The position numbers and the translations under genes were made by a program. The notes beneath the pieces are model-generated. The model searched no databases, had not been told where the DNA came from, and saw only the letters and a list, made by a program, of their open reading frames with translations. Shown here in pieces: positions 8,381 to 15,162 of a stretch of DNA of 16,570 bases. This stretch comes from CAYLSO01 sp964386525 (GTDB lineage: Bacteria > Eisenbacteria > RBG-16-71-46 > DASYSL01): positions 1 through 16,570 of the forward strand of contig CAYLSO010000293.1 of assembly GCA_964386525.1 (NCBI GenBank), read 5' to 3'. Numbering within the stretch: the first letter of the stretch is position 1; each line of letters opens with the position of its first letter.

Positions 8381-9210
8381 CCCCGCGCGCGTTGACGGGC
8401 GCCGCTCTGCTGACGGTCGCCGCCTGCGTCCTGGTCGCGGCCGCGCCGGTGGAGGCGGCCAAGAAACCGCTGCCCGAGAGCAACCTGGCCCTGCTCGACC
8501 GGACCCTGGCCGCGGCGGCGCGCCAGCTGGTCGAGGGAGCGCCGCTGGCCCCCGGCAGCAAGGTGGCGCTGGTCAAGGCGGAAGACGCGCCGCTGGCGCT
8601 GGGCGTCGAGCGCGCACTGCTCGCCGCACTCACGGAGCGGCGCATCGAGGTTTGGTTGGCGCCCGCCTCGGCGGTGGCCGAGTCCGCGACCGCGGTGCGC
8701 GCCGACACCGCCTGGCGCCGGGGGCCGGTCACCGCGGAGACCCTGGCCGAGCTACGGGCCCGCCAGCAGGCGCTGTCGACGCCGGCCAAGCCGCAAGAGA
8801 TCTTCGACCCGGGCACCGGGGCCGCGCCGCTGGGCGGCGCGCCGGCCCCGCCGCCGGAGATCGACCGGCTGCCGCTGCTCACCGTGCGCGCCGAGGAGGC
8901 GCGTGTGGACTACCCGCGGCTCTACCGCTCGGGCTTGTTCGGCGGGCTGCACGTCGAGCGCCGCGCCCTCTCCAGGCTGTCGGCCCGCCTGCTGCGGCCG
9001 GAGTCGCGCGCCGTCTACTGGGTGGCCGCCGCCGATACGGCGATCGCCGACCACGTCGCCAAGTCCGAAGTGAAGATGCTCGAGGACCCCGCCCGGGCAG
9101 AGACCCGGGGCACGGTGCCGTCGCAGAGCTGGCAGAAGGTCGTCGAACCGATCCTCGTCGTGGCCCTCATGGTGGGTCTCGTGAGCCTGTTCTACACCAA
9201 CCGCCCGTGA
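8377..9210 (+). CDS. Uncharacterised secreted protein with C-terminal membrane anchor
   Basis: Not recognised. It has 277 residues from ATG 8377, which overlaps the ftsK stop (ATGA). The N-terminus looks like a cleavable signal peptide: Arg4, a hydrophobic core LTGAALLTVAACVLVAAA, and a likely cut near PVEA-AKK (about residue 28). A globular region follows; LAPGSKVALVKAEDAPLALG and a later ALLAALTERRIEVWLAPAS suggest alternating beta/alpha structure, broadly like periplasmic domains that start with a strand-helix-strand unit. A Pro/Gly/Ala-rich stretch near residues 145-165 may be a hinge. The C-terminus has one membrane span, VVEPILVVALMVGLVSLFY, then TNRP, so the bulk would face the periplasm (type I topology). 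No catalytic motif, cysteine pair or lipobox is visible. Its place between ftsK and bamD, with overlaps on both sides, suggests an envelope or division role; that is inference from context only. Confidence 0.8.
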   Translation: MTPRALTGAALLTVAACVLVAAAPVEAAKKPLPESNLALLDRTLAAAARQLVEGAPLAPGSKVALVKAEDAPLALGVERALLAALTERRIEVWLAPASAVAESATAVRADTAWRRGPVTAETLAELRARQQALSTPAKPQEIFDPGTGAAPLGGAPAPPPEIDRLPLLTVRAEEARVDYPRLYRSGLFGGLHVERRALSRLSARLLRPESRAVYWVAAADTAIADHVAKSEVKMLEDPARAETRGTVPSQSWQKVVEPILVVALMVGLVSLFYTNRP

Positions 9211-10061
9211 CCCCCAGCGCCGTCCCCGCCCGAGCGGACCGCGCCGCGGCGCGGCCGGGGCGGGCGGCCGCCCGCTCGGCGGCCGCGCGCTCGGCACTCT
9301 TGCTGATCGTCGCCGCCGCCGCGCTGGGCGCGGCAGGATGCGGCCGCTCCCCGTCACGCCCGCGCACCGACCTGCCGGCGGCCGACCAGTTGACGCTCGG
9401 CGAGCGTGCCATCCAGGAGGGCGACAACTATCAGGCGCAGCAGATGCTCAAGGGCTACCTGGAGCGCGAGCCCTCCGGCGAGAAGGCGGACGAGGCGCAC
9501 TACCTGCTCGGCCTGAGCTTTTTCCGCACCGGCGAGTGGCCGTCGGCGGTCACCGAGTTCGTCATCATCGCCAACCAGTTCGCCGAGAGCCCGCGCGTGC
9601 CCGATGCCCAGTACTACCTCGGCCTCGCCTACTGGAAGCAGGCCCGCGGCGCCTCCTACGACCAGGACTACACGCGCCTGGCGCGCGATCAGTTCGACCG
9701 GTTCCTCGCCATCTACCTCGACCACCCCAAGGCGGGCGAGATCCGCGAGCTGCGCGCCCAGGCGGACGGGCGGCTGGCGAAGAAGGACTACGAGAACGGG
9801 CGCCTCTACCTGAAGATGGGCCTCCTCGACCCGGCGCGCTTCTACTTCCGCGAGGTGCAGAGGAAGTATCCGGGCACGCCGTGGGCCCATCAGTCGGCGC
9901 TCGGCGAGGCGAAGAGCTGGATGAGGGTAGAGCGCTGGGCCGAGGCGATCCCCATCCTGGAGGACCTGCTGGCGCAGGCCCCGGCCCCCGAGATCGCCGC
10001 CACGGCGCGCCGCCTGCTGGCCGAGGCGCAGCGCCGGGCCGTGCCGGAGGCCGCCCCGTGA
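9207..10061 (+). CDS. bamD: Outer membrane assembly lipoprotein BamD-like (TPR protein)
   Basis: Periplasmic lipoprotein of the BAM complex, which inserts beta-barrel proteins in the outer membrane. It has 284 residues from a GTG overlapping the preceding stop (GTGA). Residues 1-30 are Arg/Ala-rich, followed by a hydrophobic core LLLIVAAAALGAAG and the candidate lipidated Cys45 (AAGC, a weak lipobox). Tetratricopeptide repeats then cover about 60-280: LGERAIQEGDNYQAQQMLK, AHYLLGLSFFRTGEWPSAV, AQYYLGLAYWKQARGASY, and KDYENGRLYLKMGLLDPARF, which resembles the last BamD repeats. The spacing of YP-like and A.YLG.A motifs is that of YfiO/BamD rather than a generic TPR protein, though YbgF/CpoB-type proteins are a weaker alternative. 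The long basic leader is odd for a lipoprotein signal; a downstream non-ATG start (for example TTG near 9300) cannot be excluded. It shows the host has an outer membrane. Confidence 0.85.
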   Translation: MTPSAVPARADRAAARPGRAAARSAAARSALLLIVAAAALGAAGCGRSPSRPRTDLPAADQLTLGERAIQEGDNYQAQQMLKGYLEREPSGEKADEAHYLLGLSFFRTGEWPSAVTEFVIIANQFAESPRVPDAQYYLGLAYWKQARGASYDQDYTRLARDQFDRFLAIYLDHPKAGEIRELRAQADGRLAKKDYENGRLYLKMGLLDPARFYFREVQRKYPGTPWAHQSALGEAKSWMRVERWAEAIPILEDLLAQAPAPEIAATARRLLAEAQRRAVPEAAP

Positions 10062-10732
10062 AGCGCGGCAAGCGCGTCGGCCTGCTCGGCGGCACCTTCG
10101 ATCCGCCGCACCTCGCGCACCTGGCGGCGGCGGCCGCGGCGCGCCGCGACCTGGAGCTCGACGAGGTGTGGTTCGTCCCCGCCGCCCGGCCGCCGCACAA
10201 GCGGGCCCGCCGTCTGAGCCCTGTGGCGACTCGCCTGGCGCTGCTGCGCCGCGCGCTGGCCGGGCTGAGCGGCTTCCGCGTGCTGCCGCTCGAGCTCGGT
10301 CGCCGCGGTCCGTCTTACACCGTGGACACCCTGGAGCAGCTGCGGCGGCGTCACCCGCGGCACGAGTGGTGGCTGGTGGTCGGCGCCGACATGCTCGCCG
10401 ACCTGCCGAACTGGCGCGACCCCGAGCGCGTGGTGCAGCTGGCGGGCATCGCCGCCGTGCCGCGGCCGGGCACGGCGGCGCGCCGGCCGCGGGGGCTGCC
10501 GGCGGCGCGCCTGCGCATCGTGGACGCGCCGGCTCTCGCGATCTCCTCCACCGACCTGCGCGGCCGCGTGGCGCGGGGCGCCTCCATCCGCTTCCTGGTA
10601 CCCGAGGCGGTCGAGCGCTACGTGCTCCGCCAGGGTCTCTACCGGGCCAGGAACCCGCGGTCCGCGACCCGCCCCGCCGGCTCCTGTCGGCGCCCTCCGG
10701 CGGGGAGCCACGGAGGATCCCGCCGTGGCTGA
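10058..10732 (+). CDS. nadD: Nicotinate-nucleotide adenylyltransferase
   Basis: Joins nicotinate mononucleotide and ATP to give deamido-NAD in NAD synthesis; cytoplasmic. It has 224 residues from a GTG overlapping the bamD stop (GTGA). Residues 7-21 carry the nucleotidyltransferase signature GLLGGTFDPPHLAH, with HLAH in place of the commoner HxGH. It continues with VPAARPPHKR, SYTVDTLEQL, VVGADMLADLPNW, and ISSTDLRGR (162-170), the second ATP-binding motif. The family fold ends at IRFLVPEAVERYVLRQGLYR; a further ~28 residues rich in Arg, Pro, Gly and Ser form a tail that overlaps the next gene's ribosome site. The usual downstream neighbour in many bacteria, rsfS/ybeB, is absent. Confidence 0.94.
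   Translation: MKRGKRVGLLGGTFDPPHLAHLAAAAAARRDLELDEVWFVPAARPPHKRARRLSPVATRLALLRRALAGLSGFRVLPLELGRRGPSYTVDTLEQLRRRHPRHEWWLVVGADMLADLPNWRDPERVVQLAGIAAVPRPGTAARRPRGLPAARLRIVDAPALAISSTDLRGRVARGASIRFLVPEAVERYVLRQGLYRARNPRSATRPAGSCRRPPAGSHGGSRRG
10712..10716 (+). promoter_or_regulatory. Ribosome binding site for the methyltransferase gene
   Basis: GGAGG 8 bases before GTG 10725, within the non-conserved tail of nadD. It supports the GTG start even though it overlaps nadD by 8 bases. Confidence 0.65.
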
Positions 10733-11498
10733 GCCGCGGCCGGCGGGCCCGAGCGCGCCCGCCTACGACCCGCAGGCCTTCTGGCAGGAGGTGCTCTCGA
10801 CGCACCCGGACCTGCGCGGCACCGGCGAGCCCGGCCTCTCCCTGGCCTACAACCGCGCCATGTACCGTATCCGCGAGCGCGTGCTGACGCGCGAGCTGGC
10901 CCGCGAGGGCGTGCGCCTGCCGGGGGCGCGCGTGCTGGACGGCGGCTCGGGTGTCGGCTTCTACGTGGACTACTATCTGCGACACGGCGCCGCGGTGACC
11001 GGCATCGAGCTGACCGAGGCCGGCACCCGGCTGCTGCGTCAGCGCTTCCCCGCGGCGCGCATCCTGCAGGGCGATCTCTCCGAGACGGACACCGGCGGCG
11101 GCTACGACGTCGTCAACGCCTGGGACGTGCTCTACCACATCACCGACGAGGCGCGCTGGGAGGCGGCGGTGCGTCGCCTGGCGCGCGAGCTGGCCCCGGG
11201 CGGTGTCCTGCTGCTGACCGACGTGTTGCGCCCGTGGCGCGGCCGCCTGGCGGCCCACAACGTCATGCGCGAGCTGCCGCGCTACGCCACCCTGCTGCGC
11301 GACGAGGGTGCGGCGGTGCGCCGCGTGGTGCCGACCCACTACCTGCTCAATCGCAGCCTCGGCGCGCTCAAGGGGCTCAACCGCCTGCCGTACCTCCTGT
11401 ACGCCGTCGACCGCTCGCTGCTGGCGATCGGGGCGCCGTCACCCGAGCCGTGCAACCGCCTGCTGGTGGCGCGCCGGGCTGCGGCGGCCGGGGGCTAG
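10725..11498 (+). CDS. Class I SAM-dependent methyltransferase, substrate unknown
   Basis: 257 residues with a Rossmann-type methyltransferase core. Motif I is VLDGGSGVG (70-78), the acidic residue after strand 2 is Glu95 in VTGIEL, motif II-like is GDLSE with Asp117, and YDVVNAWDVLYHI with a later LAPGGVLLLTDVL completes strands 4-5. The leader FWQEVLSTHPDLRGTGEPG with LAYNRAMYR resembles methyltransferases often found with glycosyltransferases in glycan clusters, but the acceptor (sugar, lipid or small molecule) cannot be read from the sequence. No membrane span or extra domain is visible. It starts 8 bases inside nadD and ends 16 bases before polA. Its cofactor would come from MetK and its by-product SAH would be cleared by AhcY, both encoded upstream; the physical link may be coincidental. 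Confidence 0.85.
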   Translation: MAEPRPAGPSAPAYDPQAFWQEVLSTHPDLRGTGEPGLSLAYNRAMYRIRERVLTRELAREGVRLPGARVLDGGSGVGFYVDYYLRHGAAVTGIELTEAGTRLLRQRFPAARILQGDLSETDTGGGYDVVNAWDVLYHITDEARWEAAVRRLARELAPGGVLLLTDVLRPWRGRLAAHNVMRELPRYATLLRDEGAAVRRVVPTHYLLNRSLGALKGLNRLPYLLYAVDRSLLAIGAPSPEPCNRLLVARRAAAAGG

Positions 11499-11514
11499 CG
11501 GGCCGCGCCCCGCC

Positions 11515-14412
11515 ATGCGCTCGCCCCGGCTCTTCCTGCTCGACGGCCTGGCGCTGGCGTACCGGAGCCACTTCGCATTCGTCCGCCGCCCCCTGGTGAC
11601 CTCCCGGGGAGAGCACACCAGCGCGCTCTTCGCCTTCGCCAACATGGTGATCCAGCTGCGCCAGGTGGAGGCGCCCGACTACTGGGTGCTGGCCTGGGAC
11701 GCCGAAGGCCCGACGCTGCGCGAGCAGGAGTACGCGGCGTACAAGGCGACCCGCAAGCCGATGCCGGAGGAGCTGGCCGCGCAGCTGCCGCACCTCAAAG
11801 AGCTGGCGGCGGCCCTCGGGCTGCCGCTCGTCGAAGCCCCGGGCTACGAGGCCGACGACGTCATGGCGACGCTGGCGCGGCGGGGTCGGCAGGACGGCAT
11901 GGAGGTCGTGCTGGTCACCAACGACAAGGATCTCCAGCAGCTGGTGCGCCCCGGAGTGAAGGTGCTGGCGCCGCGCGGCAAGGGCGACGAGGACGTGTGG
12001 ATGGACGAGGCCGCGGTGGAGGCTCGCTGGGGAGTGCAGCCGCACCAGCTCGCCGACGTGCTGGCGTTGATGGGGGACGCCAGCGACAACGTGCCGGGCG
12101 TGCCGGGAGTGGGGGACAAGACCGCCATCCGGCTCATCGCCCGCTTTGGCAGTCTCGACGGGGTGTACGCCAACCTCGGACAGGTGGAGCGCGAATCGCT
12201 GCGCCGCAAGCTGGCCGCGCACCGCGAGGCGGCCTACTTCTCGCGCCGCCTGGTGACCGTCCACGACACGCTCGAGCTCGATCTGCGCTGGGAGGCCCTG
12301 GCGGTGCGGCCGCCGGACGCGGCCGCGCTCGCCGCGCTCGGCGAGCGCTTCGAGCTGCGGCGCCTGCGGGGCTGGGCCGAGGAGGTCCGGCGCGGCAGCG
12401 CGGCGTGGGCCGGAGCCGGCGGTACGGCCGCGGCGTCCCCGGCCGTTCCAGCGGCGGCGTCCCCGGCCGTTCCCGCCGCGGCGCTCCCGGTCGTCCCGGC
12501 GGCGGCCGCCCCCGCCGAGGAACCGGCGCCGTCGTGGCAGCGCTCGGGCGAACCGCTGCCGCCGCCGGTGCAAGGCGCTCTGGTGTGGGAGGTGGGCGAG
12601 CCGGTGGGGCCCTCCGCCTACGGCCCGCCGGTGCGCGTCATCGACACCGAGGCCGCCCTTGCCGGGCTGATCGACGAACTGGCGGCCGCGGCGCACGGCT
12701 TCTGCCTGGACACCGAGACCACCAGCGAGGAGCCGATGCGCGCCCGCCTGGTGGGCATCGGCGTCACCGTGGGGGAGCGGCCCGCCTACCTGCCGGTGGG
12801 GCACCGCGAGGGGCGCAACCTGCCGCTGGCCGCGGTGCGCGAGCGGCTCGGCCTGTTGCTCGCCGACCAGCGCCGGCCGAAGCTCGGGCAGAACCTCAAG
12901 TACGACGTCATCGTGCTCGAGCGCGCCGGGCTGCCGGTCGTCGGCGTCGACTTCGACACCATGGTGGCCGCCTACCTGCTCGACCCCGAGGGCGCCCACG
13001 GCCTCGACCACCTGAGCCGCGTGCACCTGGGGGTGGAGAAGATCCCGACCTCCGCGCTCCTGGGGCGCGGCCATCGCGCGCGCACCATGGACGAGCTACC
13101 GGTCGCACAGGTCGCCGCCTACTGCGGCGAGGACGTGCACTGCACCTGGCTTCTGGCCGAGCGCTTCGCGCCCGAGCTCGAAGCGCGCGAGCAGCTGCGC
13201 CTGTTCCGCGAGGTGGAGATGCCGCTGGTGTCCGTGCTCACCGACATGGAGCTGGAGGGCGTGCGCGTGGACACCGCCCTCCTGGCGGTCATGAGCGGCG
13301 AGCTGGAGCGTGAGCTGGCGCGGCTCGAGGGACTCATCCACGCTGCCGCCGGCGGCCCCTTCAACGTCAACTCGGGTCCGCAGCTCGGGCAGGTGCTCTT
13401 TCAGCGCCTCGGCCTGCCGGCGCGCAAGCACACCAAGACCGGCTTCTCGACCGACGCCGACGTGCTCGAGGAGCTGGCCCCGCTGCACGAGCTGCCGCGC
13501 CTGGTGCTGCTGTACCGTCAGGTGGCCAAGCTCAAGTCCACCTACGTCGACGCCCTCCCGGCGCTGGTCCACCCCGAGACCGGGCGCGTGCACACCGAGT
13601 TCCACCAGACCGTGGTCGCCACCGGCCGGCTCTCCTCCTCCAACCCCGGCCTGCAGAACATCCCCATGCGCACGCCGCTGGGGCGCGAGGTGCGCAAGGC
13701 GTTCGTGGCGCGCCCGGGCTGGAAGCTGGTGGGCGCCGACTACTCGCAGATCGAGCTGCGCATCATGGCCCACCTCTCGGGGGACGCAGCGCTCACCGCG
13801 GCGTTCCGCCAGGGGGAGGACGTGCACGCGCGCACCGCCCAGCAGGTCTTCGCCCTGGCCGACCGCGCGCCGACGTCGGAGGAGCGGGCGCGGGCCAAGG
13901 TGGTCAACTTCGGCATCATGTACGGCATGGGGGCGCGCGCCCTCTCGGTGCAGCTCGGCATGCCGCTGGCGCAGGCGGCGGCGTTCATCCGCGAGTACTT
14001 CCGCGTGCACGCCGGCGTCAAAGCCTACCTCGAGCGCACCCTGGAGGAGGCGCGCGGGCGCGGCTACGTGACCACGCTCCTGGGGCGCCGCCGCTACCTG
14101 CCGCAGCTCGCCAGCCCCAGCCCGCGGGCCCGCGCCAACGCCGAGCGGGCTGCGATCAACACGCCACTGCAGGGCTCGGCGGCCGATCTCATCAAGGTGG
14201 CCATGGTGCGCATCCACGAGGGGCTCGCCGCCGACGGGCTCGCGTCCCGTCTCATCCTGCAGGTGCACGACGAGCTGCTCTTCGAGTGCCCGCCGGGCGA
14301 GGTCGAGGCGGTGGCCGAGCGGGTGCGGCGCGAGATGGTCGGCGCCGTGCAGATGGCGGTGCCGCTCGAGGTCGGCGTGGGCGTCGGGGAGCGCTGGTTC
14401 GATGTCCACTGA
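11515..14412 (+). CDS. polA: DNA polymerase I with 5'-3' and 3'-5' exonuclease domains
   Basis: Removes RNA primers, fills gaps and repairs DNA. It has 965 residues, all three domains present. The 5'-3' exonuclease (1-~300) shows LLDGLALAYRSHFAF, EADDVMATL, VTNDKDLQQL and the helix-hairpin-helix MGDASDNVPGVPGVGDKTA. An Ala/Pro linker of octapeptide repeats follows (about 305-336). The 3'-5' proofreading domain keeps its metal ligands: Asp399 and Glu401 in LDTET, the Asp of LKYDVIVL and YCGED; proofreading is therefore probably active, unlike in Taq-like enzymes. The polymerase has motif A DYSQIELRI (Asp742), motif B KVVNFGIMYG (Lys795, Phe799, Tyr803) and motif C VHDELLF (His918, Asp919, Glu920). 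ATG 11515 matches family starts, but no clear ribosome site precedes it; coupling with the upstream gene is likely. Confidence 0.98.
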   Translation: MRSPRLFLLDGLALAYRSHFAFVRRPLVTSRGEHTSALFAFANMVIQLRQVEAPDYWVLAWDAEGPTLREQEYAAYKATRKPMPEELAAQLPHLKELAAALGLPLVEAPGYEADDVMATLARRGRQDGMEVVLVTNDKDLQQLVRPGVKVLAPRGKGDEDVWMDEAAVEARWGVQPHQLADVLALMGDASDNVPGVPGVGDKTAIRLIARFGSLDGVYANLGQVERESLRRKLAAHREAAYFSRRLVTVHDTLELDLRWEALAVRPPDAAALAALGERFELRRLRGWAEEVRRGSAAWAGAGGTAAASPAVPAAASPAVPAAALPVVPAAAAPAEEPAPSWQRSGEPLPPPVQGALVWEVGEPVGPSAYGPPVRVIDTEAALAGLIDELAAAAHGFCLDTETTSEEPMRARLVGIGVTVGERPAYLPVGHREGRNLPLAAVRERLGLLLADQRRPKLGQNLKYDVIVLERAGLPVVGVDFDTMVAAYLLDPEGAHGLDHLSRVHLGVEKIPTSALLGRGHRARTMDELPVAQVAAYCGEDVHCTWLLAERFAPELEAREQLRLFREVEMPLVSVLTDMELEGVRVDTALLAVMSGELERELARLEGLIHAAAGGPFNVNSGPQLGQVLFQRLGLPARKHTKTGFSTDADVLEELAPLHELPRLVLLYRQVAKLKSTYVDALPALVHPETGRVHTEFHQTVVATGRLSSSNPGLQNIPMRTPLGREVRKAFVARPGWKLVGADYSQIELRIMAHLSGDAALTAAFRQGEDVHARTAQQVFALADRAPTSEERARAKVVNFGIMYGMGARALSVQLGMPLAQAAAFIREYFRVHAGVKAYLERTLEEARGRGYVTTLLGRRRYLPQLASPSPRARANAERAAINTPLQGSAADLIKVAMVRIHEGLAADGLASRLILQVHDELLFECPPGEVEAVAERVRREMVGAVQMAVPLEVGVGVGERWFDVH
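12427..12498 (+). repeat. 24-base tandem repeat encoding an octapeptide linker in polA
   Basis: Three direct units of 24 bases at 12427-12450, 12451-12474 and 12475-12498, encoding AAASPAVP, AAASPAVP and AAALPVVP; a degenerate fourth (AAAAPAEE) follows to 12522. The first two units differ at only two bases. It joins the 5'-3' exonuclease to the proofreading domain and looks like a flexible Ala/Pro linker grown by slippage. Confidence 0.8.
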
Positions 14413-15088
14413 GGGGCCGCCAAGCGCCGGCGGGGCTGGGGCCGGGCCGTACCGGGCGCCCGGCCCGCGCGGTGCGCGCCGCAGCCCGGCCGCCGACGGC
14501 TGCTACGTGGTCGGGCTCACCGGCGGCATGGCCTCGGGCAAGTCCACCGTGGCCCGCGTCCTGGCGGCCAGCGGCGCCCGCCTCATCGAGGCCGACCGGC
14601 TCGGTCACGACGTGCTCGAAGCGCCGGAGGCGCGCTCGGCGCTGGCGGCGGCCTTCGGCCCCGCGGTGCTGGACGCCTCCGGACGCGTGCGGCGCGCCGA
14701 GGTGGCGCGGCTGGCGTTCGCCTCGCCCCAGGCCCTGGCGCGGCTCAACGCCATCTCCCACCCCCGGCTGCTGGCCGCCGCGCGGGGCGCGCTGGACGAG
14801 GTGCTGGCCGGCGGCTTGCACGGCGTGGTGGCGCTCGAGGCGGCCCTGCTCGTCGAGTGGGACCTCGGAGCGTGGTGCGACGAGGTGGTGGCCGTCGTGG
14901 CGCCGGCCGAGCGCCGCCGCGAGTGGGCGGCCGGCGCGCACGGCCTGACCCCGGAGCAGGCGGAGGCGCGCTTCGCCCTGCAGCTTCCGGACGCGGAGCG
15001 GGTGCGCTATGCTGACCGCGTCGTGGCCAACGACGGCAGCCTGGCCGACCTGGAACGGCGCGCCCGCGAGCTCGCCGACGCCTTGTAG
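14402..15088 (+). CDS. coaE: Dephospho-CoA kinase
   Basis: Phosphorylates the 3'-hydroxyl of dephospho-CoA with ATP, the last step of CoA synthesis; cytoplasmic. It has 228 residues against a usual ~200; the excess is a Gly/Ala/Pro leader of about 33 residues before the P-loop LTGGMASGKST (39-49, Lys47). Then come EADRLGHDVL (Glu where many have Asp in the DAD motif), ISHPRLL, VALEAALLVEWDL and the LID-to-end pattern HGLTPEQAEARFALQ and ADRVVANDG. ATG 14402 overlaps polA's last 11 bases with GGGGAG at 14386-14391. GTG 14507, in-frame right at the P-loop strand, would give a family-length protein but has no ribosome site, so the long form is preferred with moderate certainty. Confidence 0.92.
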   Translation: MSTEGPPSAGGAGAGPYRAPGPRGARRSPAADGCYVVGLTGGMASGKSTVARVLAASGARLIEADRLGHDVLEAPEARSALAAAFGPAVLDASGRVRRAEVARLAFASPQALARLNAISHPRLLAAARGALDEVLAGGLHGVVALEAALLVEWDLGAWCDEVVAVVAPAERRREWAAGAHGLTPEQAEARFALQLPDAERVRYADRVVANDGSLADLERRARELADAL

Positions 15089-15091
15089 TCG

Positions 15092-15111
15092 GCCTGGCGC
15101 TCGCGCCAGGC
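15092..15111 (+). terminator. Hairpin between coaE and prfB; possible Rho-independent-like 3' end without T tract
   Basis: GCCTGGCG (15092-15099), tetraloop CTCG, CGCCAGGC (15104-15111): a perfect 8-bp stem 4 bases after the coaE stop. The bases after it (ACCCGAGATC) have no T run, so its role as a terminator is uncertain; it may instead mark an RNA end or separate prfB from the upstream genes. Confidence 0.45.
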
Positions 15112-15151
15112 ACCCGAGATCCCACGCTGACGGTCCCACGGACCGCGGAGC

Positions 15152-15155
15152 GGAG
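15152..15155 (+). promoter_or_regulatory. Ribosome binding site for prfB
   Basis: GGAG 7 bases before ATG 15163, with a second GGAG at 15147-15150. It supports initiation upstream of the in-frame TGA and so the two-part prfB model. Confidence 0.7.
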
Positions 15156-15162
15156 AACAGTC

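Noticed and set aside
15092..15111. tRNA or small structured RNA between coaE and prfB
   Set aside because: Only one 20-base hairpin in a 74-base gap; no cloverleaf arms, CCA end or second helix.
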